DNA from: an uncultured Pseudobdellovibrionaceae bacterium
Lineage (GTDB): Bacteria > Bdellovibrionota > Bdellovibrionia > Bdellovibrionales > Bdellovibrionaceae
Assembly: GCA_937900305.1 (NCBI GenBank)
Contig: CALCCV010000430.1
Coordinates: forward strand, 1-15,330
DNA: 15,330 bases
Direction: 5' to 3'
Shown here: one piece after another, positions 1-7,911 of the stretch
Position numbering within the stretch: the first letter of the stretch is position 1
How the letters are laid out: the number at the start of each line of letters is the position of its first letter
Position numbers and translations under genes: made by a program
The notes under the pieces: model-generated
What the model saw: only the letters and a program-made list of their open reading frames with translations
What the model was told of the DNA's origin: nothing
Databases searched by the model: none

Positions 1-803
1 AATGCGCCTGTTGCAGCGGCCACTTGTGTCACTAACATAGCCAAACCTGCACGTCCATCTGCCGACAATGCCGAACCTGCATTAAAACCATACCAACCCA
101 CCCACAACATACCTGCACCAGTAATGGTCATCGTTAAATTGTGTGGAGGCATTGCCACTTTGCCAAAACCTTTACGCTCACCTAAGACTAAAGCACACAC
201 TAAAGCCGCAACACCTGCGGTAATATGCACCACTGTGCCACCAGCAAAGTCAATTAAGCCATTTTTAAAAAAATAACCACCACCCCACACCCAGTGAGCA
301 ACAGGAGAATAAACTACGAGTGACCAGAGTCCCATGAATAACAAGAAGCTCTTGAATTTCACTCGCTCACCCATCGCCCCAGTCATCAAAACTGGAGTGA
401 TCACAGCAAACATACATTGAAAGATCATGAACAGTGCGTGGGGGATCGTCGCTGAGTAGTCAGCATTTGGCGCTTGGCCAACGTCATTCAAAAACAAATA
501 CTTCATACCACCGAGGAGACCGCTACCTTCTGGACCAAAAGCCAAAGTGTAACCGCACACAGCCCAGAGCAAACCAACGACACCGATCGCCGCGTAGTTC
601 TGAAACAATGTGGAGACTACGTTTTTCGTGCGGACCATGCCGCCGTAAAAAAACGCCAGACCCGGAGTCATTAAAAAAACAAGCGCCGTTGAGATCAGAA
701 CCCAAGAGGTATCGCCCGTATCAATTTTTGGAGCTACGTCTTCCGCTAGAGCGAACGAACTCCACATCATAATTGTTGCCAAGAAACCTAAATTTTTTGT
801 CAT
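1..803 (-). CDS. amtB: Ammonium transporter AmtB, 5' part (C-terminus outside window)
   Basis: Inner-membrane Amt/Rh-family channel that takes up ammonium for nitrogen assimilation. The reading frame is open from the ATG at 803 down to the window edge (267 codons). It begins MTKNLGFLATIMM with a cleavable-looking signal sequence (ALA just before EDVAPK), as in many bacterial Amt proteins. Family-typical stretches follow in order: LVFLMTPGLAFFYGGMVR, the GGTVVHITAG segment carrying the first pore histidine, and GWYGFNAGSAL. The second pore histidine lies beyond the edge. A purine-rich AGAAAGG lies about 11 bases before the ATG. The usual partner glnK is not in the 223 bases upstream; it could lie downstream outside the window. 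I found no -24/-12 promoter signature upstream, although amtB is sigma-54 controlled in many Proteobacteria. Identification is very secure. Confidence 0.96.
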   Translation of the reverse strand, partial: MTKNLGFLATIMMWSSFALAEDVAPKIDTGDTSWVLISTALVFLMTPGLAFFYGGMVRTKNVVSTLFQNYAAIGVVGLLWAVCGYTLAFGPEGSGLLGGMKYLFLNDVGQAPNADYSATIPHALFMIFQCMFAVITPVLMTGAMGERVKFKSFLLFMGLWSLVVYSPVAHWVWGGGYFFKNGLIDFAGGTVVHITAGVAALVCALVLGERKGFGKVAMPPHNLTMTITGAGMLWVGWYGFNAGSALSADGRAGLAMLVTQVAAATGA

Positions 804-1026
804 GTAATAAAACCTTTCTCGCTGAATTGGGGAAACAGACGATACTTCTTCGGATTTCGAGATACTTTCTTTAGCAAGACCGATTTAACAACCGCGCAGA
901 GTCTCTATTATGTTAAATTTTGACCAAAACCTCGACCAATGTCGAAGTTGTCATGAAACTTTCGTTAAAGATTTAAAGAGAATTCTCGAATCAATACACT
1001 CGTTCATAGCAAGCGGTGAATTAGAG
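804..1026. other. Intergenic gap upstream of amtB
   Basis: This 223-base non-coding stretch lies between the barrel-protein gene and amtB, both on the minus strand, so it should hold the amtB promoter. The minus strand contains an AT-rich run with a -10-like CATAAT near 908-913, but I see no convincing -35 at proper spacing and no GG-N10-GC motif. A perfect 10-base palindrome, GAGAATTCTC, lies at 978-987. No U-rich terminator hairpin is evident for the upstream unit. Confidence 0.5.
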
Positions 1027-1548
1027 TTAGAGTGTAGCTCCGCCAGCCAGGATGATGAAATAAATCGTATCTCGCTTAGGAAGGTCTCCTTCGCGACTGC
1101 TGTAATACAAAACTTTTGCGCCACCGCCCAATGAAAAACCACCGAGCCGTAAGATGACTCCCGCCTCTGCAAAAGGTGCATTATCACCCTTATTGACAGT
1201 TCGATAGCCGGGACCAGCAAAAGCCGTCAAACCGAGCGCCGAAGTTCCCATGCGACCGACAGCGCGAAGCGAACTATCAAGACCATAGACATCATCTATG
1301 CCGCTTGCGAAGCGACCAAAGCCAGCGTTTCGCCAGATGAACCAATCCATAAAATAGGTGTTCAGACCCAAGCTGGCCTCAGTGTAATTGGTTTCGCCGT
1401 AACTGCCGAGCGAAACTCCGAGGTCGAGCGTGAATTTTGGATAACCTCCGCGACCGTCGTCATCCGAAGCCGATGGCGCACGTTTTTGCGCGAAGCTAGT
1501 CAACGAAAAAAATAGAAGACCTACCAGAGTCAGGCGCGCGGCTTTCAT
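1027..1548 (-). CDS. Small exported beta-barrel protein coupled to ABC exporter
   Basis: Exported protein of 173 residues, probably an outer-membrane beta-barrel; no specific family recognised. It starts MKAARLTLVG with a hydrophobic stretch and a signal peptidase I site at SFA-Q (about residues 20-21). The mature part is rich in glycine, aromatic residues and alternating polar/apolar residues (for example LDLGVSLGSYGETNY and FSLGGGAKVLYYS), the pattern expected of amphipathic strands. It ends in Leu rather than the usual C-terminal Phe of outer-membrane barrels, which weakens the barrel call slightly. I chose the ATG at 1548 because its ATGA overlaps the permease stop codon by four bases and the signal peptide starts there; a longer in-frame extension to 1656 would run through the permease gene. 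It is last in the exporter unit, so a role in the same export or envelope process is inferred. Confidence 0.75.
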   Translation of the reverse strand: MKAARLTLVGLLFFSLTSFAQKRAPSASDDDGRGGYPKFTLDLGVSLGSYGETNYTEASLGLNTYFMDWFIWRNAGFGRFASGIDDVYGLDSSLRAVGRMGTSALGLTAFAGPGYRTVNKGDNAPFAEAGVILRLGGFSLGGGAKVLYYSSREGDLPKRDTIYFIILAGGATL

Positions 1549-2336
1549 CGTTGCAATGCCTTTGTCATTCGGCGAACGGCCCAAAAGTGAAGGATCGCGG
1601 TTAAACCTAAAAGTGCGGCCGCATGAAGCGCTGAAACATCGGTGATTTGATTCCATAAAATATCCTTTGCCAGAGCCACACCGTGAGAAAGTGGAAAAAG
1701 ATAAGCCAAAATTTGAAATCCCAAAGGCATCGAGCCGATCGGATAATAAACTCCCGAAATCAAAGCAAAGGGCACAATCACGCCAGAGGTGGAGTAAATA
1801 AAGGAATCATAGTTGCGTGCAAACGAACACACCAACAAACCAAAAGCTGAAAAAGCCCACGCCAATGTTAAAAAAACTGAAAAGGCCAAAAAAATTCGCC
1901 ACGAATCAACGAGCCCAAACAAACTAGCGACGATCACAATCCCAATGGCACTGCAACTCGCTTTGATGGTCGAAAACATCAACTCTGCAAAAAGGACATC
2001 CTTAGCAGAAACGGGAGCGTACAACACGGATCTAAAAACTTTTGAGTAAGTCCATTTAGTGTAAGTGCCATATGACGATTCAAAATAGGCCGCCATCATC
2101 ACTGACGAGCAGATGAGACCGGGAAAAAAGAATTCAATAAATGGGCGATCGGCAATTCGCGCAACAAATGCGCCGAGACCAAAACCAATGGCCGTGAGAT
2201 TAAACAATGGCTCGGCGATCATCCACACGAAGGAATTCATCCACGTCTTTTTTAAAACTAAAAAATGTCGACGTACGATGAGAGTCGCGTTGTGCCAGGT
2301 CAGCCGATCATTGGCCGCATTCAAACTTTTAGACAT
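1545..2336 (-). CDS. ABC-2 type transporter permease, NodJ-like
   Basis: Integral inner-membrane subunit (263 residues) of an ABC-2 exporter, the family of NodJ, DrrB and polysaccharide/drug exporters. About six hydrophobic segments are visible, near residues 34-54, 66-85, 119-141, 146-169, 178-200 and 232-252. Family-like features are the FFPGLICSSVM segment, the SGVYYPIGSMP loop and LFPLSHGVALAKDIL near the C-terminus; the length matches NodJ proteins. The start MSKSLNAAND at 2336 is supported by a GGAGGT ribosome binding site about four bases upstream and by an 8-base overlap with the end of the ATPase gene. An in-frame extension to 2393 would lie inside that gene and is rejected. The substrate cannot be told from sequence: an oligosaccharide, lipid or drug are all possible. 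Confidence 0.9.
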   Translation of the reverse strand: MSKSLNAANDRLTWHNATLIVRRHFLVLKKTWMNSFVWMIAEPLFNLTAIGFGLGAFVARIADRPFIEFFFPGLICSSVMMAAYFESSYGTYTKWTYSKVFRSVLYAPVSAKDVLFAELMFSTIKASCSAIGIVIVASLFGLVDSWRIFLAFSVFLTLAWAFSAFGLLVCSFARNYDSFIYSTSGVIVPFALISGVYYPIGSMPLGFQILAYLFPLSHGVALAKDILWNQITDVSALHAAALLGLTAILHFWAVRRMTKALQR

Positions 2337-3285
2337 GCACACCTCCAATGTCCCGATGTCCCAGATCATGACCAGAAATTCGCAGAAACACATCCGACAA
2401 TCCCGCTTTGCGAATCGTCGTCCGTTGAGCTACCACGAGACTCAAAACATCTTTGGTGTTCGCCCCGGCAGGTAAAAACACGGAAATGCATGAGTTAAAA
2501 ACTTCGAATGAACACCCTGCCTCTTTCAAGCGAGCGACGTAATAGCCGACGTCTCGGGCCTCAAGTTGAAACTCAATGACCTCGGCACCAATTTTTCTTT
2601 GAATCAAATCTTCCGGAGAACCCAAATCTAAAATTTGGCCGTGATCCATGATAGCAACGCGATCGCAGAGCATTTCGGCCTCTTCCATATAATGGGTCGT
2701 CAGGATCAGAGTTTTGCCCACGGACTTGAGATGCTGCAGATAATTCCAAATCCACTGGCGCATTTGCGGATCAAGGCCCGTGGTCGGCTCATCTAAAAAT
2801 AATATGTCTGGATCGTTCATTAAACCACGGGCGAGCGCTAGCCGCCGTTTCATTCCGCCGCTGAGGTTGTCGACGGGCTTGTCAGCATAATCAATGAGTT
2901 GAACATTTCGAAGAATTTCCGACGCCTTGGCCGCAGACACACTCTCGGGAATATTAAAGTAGTGGGCAAAAAGAATCAGATTTTCGATGACACTCAGATC
3001 AGGATCCAGACCATCATCTTGGGCCACGATGCCAATGCGGCGTTTGACCTCGGCGCTATTTTTTTTTACGTTGAGATTTTCGACGAAAACTTCGCCCTCG
3101 AACGAACCCATCTGGCAGGTCAAAATGCTCAGCAAAGTTGTTTTGCCAGCTCCGTTTGGGCCCAGGATTCCGATGCATTCCCCGGGCGCAATTTCTAAAT
3201 TAACCCCATTGAGCGCCTGGGTGTCCCCGAAATTTTTGATCAAGCCTTTGACTATAACCGATGGTGAACGGGTCCGTGTTCCCAT
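2329..3285 (-). CDS. ABC exporter ATP-binding protein, NodI/DrrA-like
   Basis: Cytoplasmic ATPase (318 residues) that powers the adjacent NodJ-like permease. Motifs in order: Walker A GPNGAGKT (42-49), Q-loop Gln89 in GIVAQDDGLDPDLSV, signature LSGGMKRR (141-148), Walker B ILFLDEP (161-167, catalytic Glu166), D-loop TGLDP and H-loop His198 in TTHYMEEAE. The DGLDPDLSVIENL stretch after the Q-loop is typical of the NodI/DrrA branch of exporters. About 100 residues follow the nucleotide-binding domain, as usual in this branch. I prefer the ATG at 3285, which sits eight bases after AAGGAG; the GTG at 3294 lies within or immediately after that site. The gene overlaps the permease start by 8 bases. 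It is separated from typA by 93 bases containing a hairpin, so it may have its own promoter there. Confidence 0.94.
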   Translation of the reverse strand: MGTRTRSPSVIVKGLIKNFGDTQALNGVNLEIAPGECIGILGPNGAGKTTLLSILTCQMGSFEGEVFVENLNVKKNSAEVKRRIGIVAQDDGLDPDLSVIENLILFAHYFNIPESVSAAKASEILRNVQLIDYADKPVDNLSGGMKRRLALARGLMNDPDILFLDEPTTGLDPQMRQWIWNYLQHLKSVGKTLILTTHYMEEAEMLCDRVAIMDHGQILDLGSPEDLIQRKIGAEVIEFQLEARDVGYYVARLKEAGCSFEVFNSCISVFLPAGANTKDVLSLVVAQRTTIRKAGLSDVFLRISGHDLGHRDIGGVHV

Positions 3286-3333
3286 AGTCCGCACTCCTTT
3301 GCAGAGTTCAATTTACTGACAATCCATTTTGAA

Positions 3334-3357
3334 GCGGAGCTCTTTCCTAAGCTCCGC
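3334..3357 (-). terminator. Hairpin between typA and exporter genes
   Basis: A perfect 8-bp inverted repeat, GCGGAGCT / AGCTCCGC, separated by an 8-base loop, lies 21 bases beyond the typA stop codon. Read on the minus strand it is followed by TTCAAAATGG, which is only weakly U-rich. It may therefore be an inefficient terminator, a pause site or an RNA-stability element rather than a classic intrinsic terminator. It marks the likely end of typA messages. Confidence 0.35.
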
Positions 3358-3378
3358 CCAAAGTATTCGGTGTGAAAT

Positions 3379-5193
3379 CTATTCCTTTGATCCTTTTGGT
3401 CGCTTGTGAGGATCGAGTTCGCGACAGCGCAAACGGATGTGTTTGGGTGTCACCTCAATCAGCTCGGAGTCTTTGATCCACTCCATCGCCTTTTCCAGTG
3501 TCAGTGGTTTCACCGGCACCAGGCGAATCGCTTCGTCACTTCCAGAAGCTCGCACGTTCGTGAGTTTTTTCTCGCGCGTGACGTTCACTTCCATGTCGTT
3601 TTCTTTGGCATTTTCGCCAACAATCATGCCTTCATAGACATCGGTCCCGTGGGTGACAAACATCACCCCGCGCTCTTGCAAGTTCCAAATGGCATAGGCC
3701 GTGGCCATGCCCTTGCGATCCGAAACCATCGCACCGGTGATACGACTTTTGATTTCACCCTTGTGATCATCCCAACCGTCAAACTGGGTGTTTAGCAAAC
3801 CCGTCCCGCGAGTGTCTGTTAAAAATTCCGAGCGGTAACCAATCAGACCGCGCGAAGGAATTCGAAACTCAATTCGAGTTCGGCCCGACCCTTTTTGAAC
3901 CATGTTGGTCATGATTCCTTTTCGAGTTCCCAACTTTTCGGTGACGACGCCGACAAAGGCATCTTCAACATCCACAACCGCCAGTTCCATTGGCTCTTTG
4001 CGAACGCCATTCTCGGTTTTCATGACGACCTGAGGTTTTGAAACACAAAGTTCAAAATTTTCACGGCGCATTTGTTCGATCAATACACCCAGTTGCAATT
4101 CACCGCGGCCGACCACTTTGAAAGACTCGGTTTTTTCGGTTTTCTCTAAACGCAGAGCCACGTTGTGCAAAAGTTCTTTCTCGAGGCGCTCGAGAATTTT
4201 TCGGCTGGTGACGTTTTTGCCGTCCAAACCTGCGAACGGCCCATCATTGACCGAGAAAATCATGCCGACGGTTGGCTCTTCAACGGCGATCCTTTTCAGT
4301 GGCCGTGGATCTGTCACGCTGGTGACCGTGTCACCGATCGTAAACCCTTCGAGGCCCGCGATGATCGCGATGTCCCCAGGTCCGATTTCTTGAACTGCTA
4401 CCTGGTTATTGACGATGTACTGAAAAAGCGCACTGATCTTCATCTTCTTTTGGACGTTGTCTTGCACACACAAAACTTCGTCGTTCACTTTGATCACGCC
4501 CGAGCGGAGGCGACCAATCGCCAGACGGCCGACGTAGTCATTGTAACTTAAGTTTGAAACCATCATCTGCAAAGGTGCATCCACATCCACTTTCGGTGGC
4601 GGCACGAGATTGACGATTTTGTCATAGAGGACATTGAGATTGTCTGTTTTCACAGCCGGATCGAGAGTCGCCATGCCTTCGCGGGCAATCGCATAGACCG
4701 TTTCAAAATCAGCCTGCTCTTCGTTGGCATCGAGATCGATAAAGAGATCGAAAATCTCGTTGTGAACTTCCTGAATGCGAGCATCCGGGCGATCAATCTT
4801 GTTGATGCAAACCATGACTTTCAAATTTTGCTCGAGCGCTTTTTTTAAAACGAACCGAGTCTGCGGCAATGGTCCCTCTGAAGCATCCACGAGCAGAATT
4901 GCACCATCGACCATATTCAAAATACGCTCGACTTCTCCGCCAAAGTCACTGTGCCCGGGGGTATCGACGATATTCACTTTGATTCCGTTATAAACAAAAG
5001 ACGCATTTTTTGCGGCAATCGTGATTCCCCGCTCGCGCTCGAGATCCATTGAATCCATCAAGCGTTCTTCAACTTGTTCATTTTCCCGAAAGGTACCAGC
5101 TTGTTTAATCAAATGATCGACGAGCGTCGTTTTGCCATGATCGACGTGCGCTATAATTGCAATATTTCGAATTTTTGAAGGATCCGTAGCCAT
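3379..5193 (-). CDS. typA: Ribosome-binding GTPase TypA/BipA
   Basis: Translational GTPase of the EF-G-like family (604 residues, close to the roughly 607 of E. coli BipA) that binds the 70S ribosome. It affects ribosome assembly, stress adaptation and, in several bacteria, surface and virulence traits. The GTPase motifs are intact: G1 AHVDHGKT (15-22), G2 region ERERGITI (ends 59), G3 DTPGH (77-81) and G4 NKID (131-134). The C-terminal BipA-specific part includes GRGELQLGVLIEQMRREN, SRGLIGYRSEFLTDTRGTG and the ending RLRCRELDPHKRPKG. The ATG at 5193 follows an AGGA-type ribosome binding site. It lies 48 bases after dusB on the same strand with no terminator between, so co-transcription with dusB is likely. 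No unusual residue is visible. Confidence 0.98.
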   Translation of the reverse strand: MATDPSKIRNIAIIAHVDHGKTTLVDHLIKQAGTFRENEQVEERLMDSMDLERERGITIAAKNASFVYNGIKVNIVDTPGHSDFGGEVERILNMVDGAILLVDASEGPLPQTRFVLKKALEQNLKVMVCINKIDRPDARIQEVHNEIFDLFIDLDANEEQADFETVYAIAREGMATLDPAVKTDNLNVLYDKIVNLVPPPKVDVDAPLQMMVSNLSYNDYVGRLAIGRLRSGVIKVNDEVLCVQDNVQKKMKISALFQYIVNNQVAVQEIGPGDIAIIAGLEGFTIGDTVTSVTDPRPLKRIAVEEPTVGMIFSVNDGPFAGLDGKNVTSRKILERLEKELLHNVALRLEKTEKTESFKVVGRGELQLGVLIEQMRRENFELCVSKPQVVMKTENGVRKEPMELAVVDVEDAFVGVVTEKLGTRKGIMTNMVQKGSGRTRIEFRIPSRGLIGYRSEFLTDTRGTGLLNTQFDGWDDHKGEIKSRITGAMVSDRKGMATAYAIWNLQERGVMFVTHGTDVYEGMIVGENAKENDMEVNVTREKKLTNVRASGSDEAIRLVPVKPLTLEKAMEWIKDSELIEVTPKHIRLRCRELDPHKRPKGSKE

Positions 5194-5241
5194 TTTCCTA
5201 CTTTCAGCTCGTGAGCGTTTTTGCCTGAGTCCGTTTTTTGT

Positions 5242-6258
5242 TCAACCATGTCCGCCCATCAAAAAGGCTTCCTGACTGGTGTCCTGTTGAAGATTTTCAT
5301 TCATACTACAAAAGAAGTTCTTCGCTGTAACGAGGATTTCTTCGGTTCGCTGAGTCTGAAAAATAATCTTACGAAAATTAGAAGCGCCAGGGTAACCCGC
5401 GGAGTACCAAGATGCAAATTTTTTGAGCTGCAGTCCCACCAAGCGATCATCGCAGTGGTCTTGCAAGTGCTCGTGAAGCTCGTCGAAAAGCCGATCAATC
5501 GGTGTGGCCTGGGCCAACGTCTGAGAGTGCAAGGCCAGCGCTTGGGCAAAAATATTGGGATTCTTCAAGCAACCTCGACCAATCAACACGCCGTCGCACC
5601 CCGAGGTGGTCAATCGTTCGACCGCCTGTTCAGCCGTGTGAATATCCCCATTTCCCAGGACCGGGAGTGGTGAAGCCGCTTTGACCGCTTGAATGTAATC
5701 CCAATCGGCAAGGCCTGCATAACCTTGCGCGCGAGTGCGGCCGTGAATCGCCACCCAAGTGATGCCCTCATCATGGGCGACTTGACAGACTTTGTCGGCG
5801 TTGCGGGAAGTTTGTTCCCAGCCCGTCCGTATTTTAATTGTGACAGGAATGTTCACGGCGCGCTTCACACCGGCAAGAATGCGTTTCAACTGATCCAGAT
5901 CTTTGAGCACGGCCGAGCCCGCACCTTTTTTGACCACTTTGGGAACTGGGCAACCAAAATTCAGATCCACAAAGTCGGCGCCCTTTTCTTCACATTGACG
6001 AGCGGCGCGACCTAAAATTTCAGGATCATCCCCAAAAAGTTGCAACCCGACAGGGCGTTGGGATTCATCAAAACTCATCAAACGCTGCGTTCGTTCGCTG
6101 CCATATTCGAGGCCATCACTGCTGATCAGTTCTGTAACGACGATGCCCGCTTTGTGACGCTTCATGAAGGTGCGAAAAGCATGGTCCGTGATGCCTGCCA
6201 TGGGCGCCAAAATAAATGGATTTTTTCGAAGGTGATTTAGGAGTTCCGATTCAGTCAC
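5242..6258 (-). CDS. dusB: tRNA-dihydrouridine synthase, DusB type
   Basis: FMN- and NADPH-dependent enzyme that reduces uridines in the tRNA D-loop to dihydrouridine. The protein has 338 residues; E. coli DusB has 321. Motifs: LAPMAGITD (17-25, FMN barrel start), LQLFGDDPE (72-80), LNFGCPVPKVVKKGAGSA (99-116) with catalytic Cys103, KIRTGW (142-147, FMN-contacting Lys142), IHGRTRAQGY (171-180), GNGDI (202-206) and IGRG (226-229, phosphate binding). The start is GTG at 6258, preceded by AGGGTGA, only eight bases after the nitroreductase stop, so the two are almost certainly one transcript. About 20 extra residues at the C-terminus (ENLQQDTSQEAFLMGGHG) lie beyond the conserved helical domain. 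DusB rather than DusA or DusC is judged by overall motif wording. Confidence 0.95.
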   Translation of the reverse strand: MTESELLNHLRKNPFILAPMAGITDHAFRTFMKRHKAGIVVTELISSDGLEYGSERTQRLMSFDESQRPVGLQLFGDDPEILGRAARQCEEKGADFVDLNFGCPVPKVVKKGAGSAVLKDLDQLKRILAGVKRAVNIPVTIKIRTGWEQTSRNADKVCQVAHDEGITWVAIHGRTRAQGYAGLADWDYIQAVKAASPLPVLGNGDIHTAEQAVERLTTSGCDGVLIGRGCLKNPNIFAQALALHSQTLAQATPIDRLFDELHEHLQDHCDDRLVGLQLKKFASWYSAGYPGASNFRKIIFQTQRTEEILVTAKNFFCSMNENLQQDTSQEAFLMGGHG

Positions 6259-6266
6259 GTTTCACC

Positions 6267-6908
6267 CTAAACTTCTGGCGCTTCGGAAATCCACGTGACT
6301 CGCCCTTCAGTTTGGCGCGGAGCTTTGGGTGGATCATGTTTGGGGTATCCTAAAACAACGGCGCACAAGAGTTCGAGTTCACCACTCTTGTATTCAGGGA
6401 GCTCGGTCACTCCTAAAAACTGATCGACCTCTTTGGAAATTTCAAGGGGCGCCCCCATCGTGCAACAGCCAAGACCTTCCACCAAACAGGCGAGATTCAA
6501 GTTTTCCACAGCCATGTACACACTGCCGATGCTGGTGTGGTAACGTTCGTCAGGAGTGTTGTGCGAATAAGCGAAGATGATCACCGGCGCATCACCCAGC
6601 GTGAAAAAAAATCTTTCGGTGAATTGATAGAGCGATGGTTTCAAGCGCTTTTCGAGAATGTCTTTGATTCCCAACCACGACTTTTGCGACAGCTGGAGAT
6701 ACTCCTCGCGCTTTTGTCCTGTCACCACAAAGAATCGCCAATTTTGCCGATTTTTGCCCGAAGGGGCTTGAAATGCAGCTTGCAGCAGGCGCTCAATGAC
6801 CTCCTTCGAGGGCAGCTTTGGGTCAAAGGCACGAATGGACTTGCGACTTGCTAGGAGCGCGTAAAATTGGTCACGAAAGTTTTCGCCAGAAAGATTTTTT
6901 TTGTCCAT
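6267..6908 (-). CDS. Nitroreductase-family FMN oxidoreductase
   Basis: Predicted cytoplasmic FMN-dependent NAD(P)H oxidoreductase of the nitroreductase fold, 213 residues, a normal length. Signatures: SRKSIRAFDPK (21-31, phosphate-binding basic residues of the FMN site), QAPSGKNRQNWRFFVV (47-62, the conserved PS..N.Q.W element) and EGLGCCTMGAP (144-154). The physiological substrate is not deducible; quinone or nitroaromatic reduction and flavin recycling are all known in the family. The ATG at 6908 follows GGAG with five bases between. An upstream in-frame extension to 7097 is low-complexity and crosses the start of the divergent gene, so it is rejected. It heads a minus-strand run with dusB (8-base gap) and typA. 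The promoter should lie in 6909-7027, shared with the divergent barrel gene. Confidence 0.9.
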   Translation of the reverse strand: MDKKNLSGENFRDQFYALLASRKSIRAFDPKLPSKEVIERLLQAAFQAPSGKNRQNWRFFVVTGQKREEYLQLSQKSWLGIKDILEKRLKPSLYQFTERFFFTLGDAPVIIFAYSHNTPDERYHTSIGSVYMAVENLNLACLVEGLGCCTMGAPLEISKEVDQFLGVTELPEYKSGELELLCAVVLGYPKHDPPKAPRQTEGRVTWISEAPEV

Positions 6909-7027
6909 TTCCACTCCATCTGTCTGCCGACATTTGCCTTGCGAGTCAAGCTTCCAAGACTCACTGGACGGACGGTTTTCTTTCGACCTAATCTGGTGCT
7001 TTCGTAAAGGTGAAACAAGGAGGAACA

Positions 7028-7636
7028 ATGAGTCTTTTGGGCAAGAGTCTTTTGGGAAAAAATCTTGGGGCGGGGTTCGCCGCGGTTCTGTCGGCAACGG
7101 TTGTGATTTTGGGAACCTCGGCCCAGGCTCAAATTGAAGTCGCCAATGTCGCGGACATCAACAAGAACTACGCTGAAGCCATGTTTATGTTTGATATGGG
7201 CTTCCACACCGGATTGTCTTCAGCCTCTGACATTCAGTACGAAGTGAATCCCAACGTCGAGGGATTTATGACCGAAGACCTCACCTTTGGGGGTATCGGT
7301 CAGATCGCAAAAATGGATTCAAAAAATGGCGGCTCTTATTTTGGAATTGGTCCCTCGGCCAGCTGGTATTTTCTGCGCAAAAGCAACTGGATCGCCAAAG
7401 CCGGCGCCGGACTGCTCTTTCGTCGCATTGATGTCGAAGAAGAAACAGAACAGGGCCGTGGCAACTTCGTTCGTAACGATGTGATCTTGCGGCCGATGGT
7501 GAGTTTGAAATATCACATCACCCCCGAGTTTGCGGTCGGTCCTGAGTTTTCAATTGATACAACCCTGTCTGGCCCGCGCACGGAAGCCATCGATGAAAAG
7601 GCTTCCCTGCTCGTTGGATTGGAAGTTTTGCTCTAA
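7028..7636 (+). CDS. Exported beta-barrel outer-membrane protein
   Basis: Exported protein of 202 residues, likely an outer-membrane beta-barrel; function unknown. A signal peptide spans residues 1-34 with a clear AQA-Q cleavage site. Mature segments show alternating strand character (EAMFMFDMGFHTG, GSYFGIGPSASWYF, NWIAKAGAGLLFRR, AVGPEFSIDTTL), and charged turn regions such as DVEEETEQGRG resemble loops. The start ATG has a very strong AAGGAGGAAC ribosome binding site; an in-frame GTG at 7010 would precede that site and is rejected. The first ten residues contain an exact SLLGK repeat from a 15-base tandem duplication. A weak promoter candidate (TGGACG at 6965-6970, TAATCT at 6989-6994, 18-base spacer) lies upstream. 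It is followed after 17 bases by the 85-residue gene. Confidence 0.78.
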   Translation: MSLLGKSLLGKNLGAGFAAVLSATVVILGTSAQAQIEVANVADINKNYAEAMFMFDMGFHTGLSSASDIQYEVNPNVEGFMTEDLTFGGIGQIAKMDSKNGGSYFGIGPSASWYFLRKSNWIAKAGAGLLFRRIDVEEETEQGRGNFVRNDVILRPMVSLKYHITPEFAVGPEFSIDTTLSGPRTEAIDEKASLLVGLEVLL

Positions 7637-7653
7637 ATTCGAGGCGAACCACC

Positions 7654-7911
7654 ATGCACACCACACATCCGCAAGATCTCGTCGGACGAGTTTTGACTTT
7701 CTATCTTCCCGATTCCCACCGGATTCGGGGTCGGGTGCTCGCTTACCTGCCCGACTATTTCACGCATTCGGCTTGCTATGTTTTGCGGGTGACAAACGTC
7801 ACCGGGGTCAAATCTGAAGAGTCTTCGGAACCTGAGATCTATTTGCCGGCTAGCCAAATCACAATGTTCACCGAAATCGACTTTCCTCGATTTCCAGGAG
7901 AAGCGTCGTGA
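7654..7911 (+). CDS. Small unknown protein coupled to trpS
   Basis: A protein of 85 residues that I do not recognise. No signal peptide or membrane segment is seen, so it is probably cytoplasmic. The sequence suggests several short beta-strands (VGRVLTFYLP, RIRGRVLAYLP, ACYVLRVTNVTG, EIYLPASQITMF) with turns between. That would fit a small SH3- or Sm-like barrel, but this is a guess from pattern only. The ATG at 7654 has a modest GAGGCG site upstream. Its TGA overlaps the GTG start of trpS by four bases (GTGA), indicating translational coupling. That tight link and the normal codon composition argue that it is a real gene. A role tied to tRNA-Trp charging is only inferred from position. Confidence 0.72.
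   Translation: MHTTHPQDLVGRVLTFYLPDSHRIRGRVLAYLPDYFTHSACYVLRVTNVTGVKSEESSEPEIYLPASQITMFTEIDFPRFPGEAS

Noticed and set aside
910..1134. Plus-strand open frame of 74 codons containing a CxxC-like stretch upstream of amtB
   Set aside because: No ribosome binding site; its second half is antisense to the barrel-protein gene, and its composition is not convincing for a protein.
5221..5673. Plus-strand open frame of 150 codons
   Set aside because: Antisense to the dusB gene, whose motifs are intact in this region.
6909..7097. Longer N-terminus for the nitroreductase
   Set aside because: The extra 63 residues are low-complexity, lie outside the family domain and would overlap the start of the divergent barrel gene; the ATG at 6908 has a good ribosome binding site.
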